Shown piece after piece: positions 40,136 to 42,178 of a stretch of 42,178 bases of DNA; positions within the stretch are counted from its first letter, which is position 1, and each line of letters begins with the position of its first letter. The notes under the pieces were generated by a model. It was given only the letters and a program-made list of their open reading frames with translations, ran no database searches and was not told the DNA's origin. The translations under genes were made by a program, and so were the position numbers. Source of the DNA: Clostridia bacterium (lineage in GTDB: Bacteria > Bacillota_A > Clostridia > Monoglobales > Monoglobaceae). The stretch covers positions 1-42,178 of the forward strand of contig JAFSDQ010000013.1 in the NCBI GenBank assembly GCA_017436135.1, written 5' to 3'.

Positions 40136-41899
40136 ATGACAAACAACAAATTTGTTTTGGATTGGCTTGAAGAAATGAAAGCCCTTTGCAAGCCTGACAA
40201 TGTAGTATGGATTGATGGCAGCGAAGAGCAGCTTGAAGAGCTCCGTGCAGAGAGTGTTTCTACAGGAGAAATGATTAAGCTCAATCAGGAAAAACTCCCC
40301 GGATGTTATTATCACAGAACAGCAGTAAACGATGTTGCAAGAGTTGAGGACAGAACCTTTATCTGTACTCCCACAAAGGAAGAAGCAGGTCCTATCAACA
40401 ACTGGATGGCACCTGAAGAAATGTACGCAAAGCTCAATGCTCTTTATGACGGTGCTATGAAGGGCAGAACAATGTATGTTATTCCCTATTCAATGGGTCC
40501 TGTAGGCTCACCTTTCTCAAAAATCGGTATTGAGGTTACAGACAGCATCTATGTTGTTCTCAACATGGACATTATGACAAGAGTTGGCAAGGATGTTCTT
40601 GACAAGATTGAGGGAGATGACTTTACAAAGTGTCTTCACGCAAAGAAGGATGTAAATCCTGACGAAAGATATATTGTTCACTTCCCCCAGGATAATACAA
40701 TTATGTCCATAAACTCTGCTTACGGCGGCAACGTTCTTTTGGGTAAGAAGTGTTTTGCTCTTCGTATTGCTTCCTATCTTGGAAAGCAAGAGGGCTGGAT
40801 GGCAGAGCATATGCTCATTTTGGGTCTTGAAAATCCCAAGGGCGAAGTTAAATATATTGCGGCTGCATTCCCCAGTGCTTGCGGTAAGACAAACCTGGCT
40901 ATGCTTATTCCTCCCAAGTATCTTAAGGAAAAAGGCTATAAGGTTTGGACTGTTGGTGACGATATTGCTTGGCTCCGCATAGGCGAGGACGGCAGACTTT
41001 ATGCTATCAACCCCGAGGCAGGTTTCTTTGGCGTTGCTCCCGGAACAAGCGAAAAGACAAACTTTAACGCTCTTGAGTCCACAAAGAAAGGCACAATCTT
41101 CACAAACGTTGCTATAAATAAAGAGGATATGACAGTTTGGTGGGAAGGTCTTGACAAGAATCCTCCTGAAAACTGTATTGAATGGACAGGTAAGGAAGTA
41201 AACGGTAAAACCTATGAGGGTAACCTTGCAAACCCCAACTCCAGATTTACTGCACCTGCTATCAACTGCCCCTGTATTTCTCCTGAATTTGAGAATCCCC
41301 AGGGTGTTCCCATTTCTGCAATCGTATTCGGCGGCAGACGTGCAAAGACTGCTCCTTTGGTATACCAGGCAAGAGATTGGGAGCATGGTGTATTTGTTGG
41401 TGCTACAATGGCATCAGAAACAACAGCAGCAGCTGCCGGCGCAGTTGGTGTAGTAAGACGTGACCCTATGGCTATGAAGCCTTTCGTTGGCTACAATATG
41501 GCAGATTACTTTGGACACTGGCTTGATATGGGTAAGAAGATGGATCCTGAAAAGGCTCCTAAAATCTTCCATGTTAACTGGTTTAAGAAGGATGACGAGG
41601 GTAACTTCCTCTGGCCCGGATTTGGCGACAACATGAGAGTTCTTCTTTGGATTCTTGACCGTTGTGCAGGCAAGGCAGAGGCAACAGACAGTGCTATCGG
41701 TCTTCTTCCTACAGCTGATGATATTGATACAACAGACCTTGAAATTTCCAAGGAACAGCTTGCAGAGCTTTTGTCTGTAGATGTTGATGCTTGGCTTGAG
41801 GATGTTGCAAACCAGGAAGAATATTTCGCACAGTTTGGCGACAGACTTCCTGCTGAAATCAAAAAGCAGCTTGAAATTTTAAAGAACAATCTTAAATAA
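40136..41899 (+). CDS. pckG: phosphoenolpyruvate carboxykinase, GTP type
   Basis: The 587-residue enzyme is of GTP-PEPCK length and has the PEPCK P-loop FPSACGKTNLAM with the hyper-reactive Cys, the DDIAWLRIGEDGRLYAINPE metal-binding region, and the R-rich FGGRRAKTAPLV loop. It interconverts oxaloacetate and PEP. In fermenting anaerobes it often runs in the carboxylating direction toward succinate or propionate. AGGAGG precedes the ATG by nine bases, and a TATAAT box at 40060-40065 sits upstream without a clear -35. Confidence 0.96.
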   Translation: MTNNKFVLDWLEEMKALCKPDNVVWIDGSEEQLEELRAESVSTGEMIKLNQEKLPGCYYHRTAVNDVARVEDRTFICTPTKEEAGPINNWMAPEEMYAKLNALYDGAMKGRTMYVIPYSMGPVGSPFSKIGIEVTDSIYVVLNMDIMTRVGKDVLDKIEGDDFTKCLHAKKDVNPDERYIVHFPQDNTIMSINSAYGGNVLLGKKCFALRIASYLGKQEGWMAEHMLILGLENPKGEVKYIAAAFPSACGKTNLAMLIPPKYLKEKGYKVWTVGDDIAWLRIGEDGRLYAINPEAGFFGVAPGTSEKTNFNALESTKKGTIFTNVAINKEDMTVWWEGLDKNPPENCIEWTGKEVNGKTYEGNLANPNSRFTAPAINCPCISPEFENPQGVPISAIVFGGRRAKTAPLVYQARDWEHGVFVGATMASETTAAAAGAVGVVRRDPMAMKPFVGYNMADYFGHWLDMGKKMDPEKAPKIFHVNWFKKDDEGNFLWPGFGDNMRVLLWILDRCAGKAEATDSAIGLLPTADDIDTTDLEISKEQLAELLSVDVDAWLEDVANQEEYFAQFGDRLPAEIKKQLEILKNNLK

Positions 41900-41912
41900 G
41901 ATGTTATAATTA

Positions 41913-41945
41913 AAGGCTCAATCCGATCAGGATTGAGCCTTTTTT
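41913..41945 (+). terminator. intrinsic terminator after pckG
   Basis: AAGGCTCAATCC pairs with GGATTGAGCCTT around GATCA, followed by TTTTT. Confidence 0.92.
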
Positions 41946-41960
41946 GTGCGTAAAACCATC

Positions 41961-42178
41961 GTAGGGAATGCATTTATGCATTCCGCCTCGGAACGGATAA
42001 ATCATTGCGGAACGGATAAATCCGTTCCCTACAAAATTTTATGGAATTACATAACATTGTAGGGACCGGCATAGCCTCCCTCTGTGAGGGAGGTGGCAAA
42101 CCGATAGGTTTGTCGGTGGGAGTGTGTAAATTATTTTGCAAACTCCTCCCGTCACGCTTTGCGTGCCACCCTCCTCAA
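41961..42178. repeat. composite palindromic repeat running off the window end
   Basis: It opens with GTAGGGAATGCATTTATGCA, a partly repeated CGGAACGGATAAAT unit (41989-42002 and 42008-42021), then the same CCTCCCTCtgtGAGGGAGG ... CGTCACGCTTTGCGTGCC order as 36930-37050, nearly base for base. The copy is cut by the window edge. Confidence 0.82.

Noticed and set aside
40517..41386. 289-residue open frame opposite pckG
   Set aside because: It lies entirely antisense to a clear PEPCK gene, is Cys/Ser-rich with no recognisable motif and has no ribosome site. It is a codon-bias shadow.

Overview
The window looks like chromosomal DNA of a low-GC, Gram-positive anaerobe of the class Clostridia. The evidence is strong AGGAGG-type ribosome binding sites, frequent GTG/TTG starts, consensus TTGACA-17-TATAAT promoters, and genes typical of Firmicutes (veg, DnaD- and DnaI-like loaders, addB, QueH, a DUF368 transporter). 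I cannot name a genus from the sequence alone.

Layout: (1) 1-5690 holds housekeeping and envelope genes: an IMPACT/YigZ protein, an O-antigen-ligase-like membrane protein, tRNA-Thr(CGT), a small unknown gene overlapping queH, an orphan sodium-pump beta subunit with a 44-residue gamma-like partner, and a DUF368 lipid-carrier transporter. (2) 5729-7153 is an orphan sensor histidine kinase on the minus strand. (3) 7491-22586 is the centrepiece, a complete glycyl-radical-enzyme bacterial microcompartment (BMC) locus of the fucose/rhamnose, 1,2-propanediol kind (GRM5-like). A HAD phosphatase leads, followed by a B12-independent diol dehydratase and its activase, a EutS/PduU-type shell protein, a EutP-type GTPase, a class II aldolase, a HbpS/PduO-C-like protein, a zinc alcohol dehydrogenase, two nearly identical BMC-H shell proteins, a EutN/CcmL vertex protein, PduS-, PduT- and PduP-like proteins, a second tandem-domain shell protein, PduL and a DeoR regulator. 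(4) 22590-27372 (minus strand) carries rdgB, addB and a phd-doc toxin-antitoxin pair with its own palindromic operator. (5) 27373-30708 is a SorC regulator facing a ketose-bisphosphate aldolase and a sorbose-1-phosphate-reductase-like dehydrogenase, with a perfect operator between them. (6) 30784-36794 has an M14 peptidase and then dnaA-mnmE-dnaD-dnaI, an unusual replication/tRNA-modification cluster. (7) 37178-41945 holds veg, an acyltransferase, rsmA, a zinc-ribbon protein and GTP-type PEP carboxykinase.

In the BMC the aldolase is expected to split fuculose-/rhamnulose-1-phosphate into DHAP and lactaldehyde. Lactaldehyde is reduced to 1,2-propanediol, the glycyl radical dehydratase converts that to propionaldehyde, and PduP, PduL and the alcohol dehydrogenase dismutate propionaldehyde to propionyl-phosphate and propanol, with PduS/PduT as a possible electron relay through the shell. 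Isomerase, kinase and propionate kinase genes are not in the window. Five cargo proteins carry recognisable amphipathic encapsulation-type helices.

The most unusual signals are not classical genes. One BMC-H copy has a 57-residue Ala/Lys/Pro-rich N-terminal extension and two plausible starts. A 278-bp MITE-like element with TA flanks sits directly before it. A family of composite palindromic repeats fills at least seven intergenic gaps, three of them inside the BMC locus. An array of GTTATATT-type boxes separated by mini-hairpins with covarying stems follows the tRNA gene. Tandem terminator-like hairpins lie in the dnaA leader.
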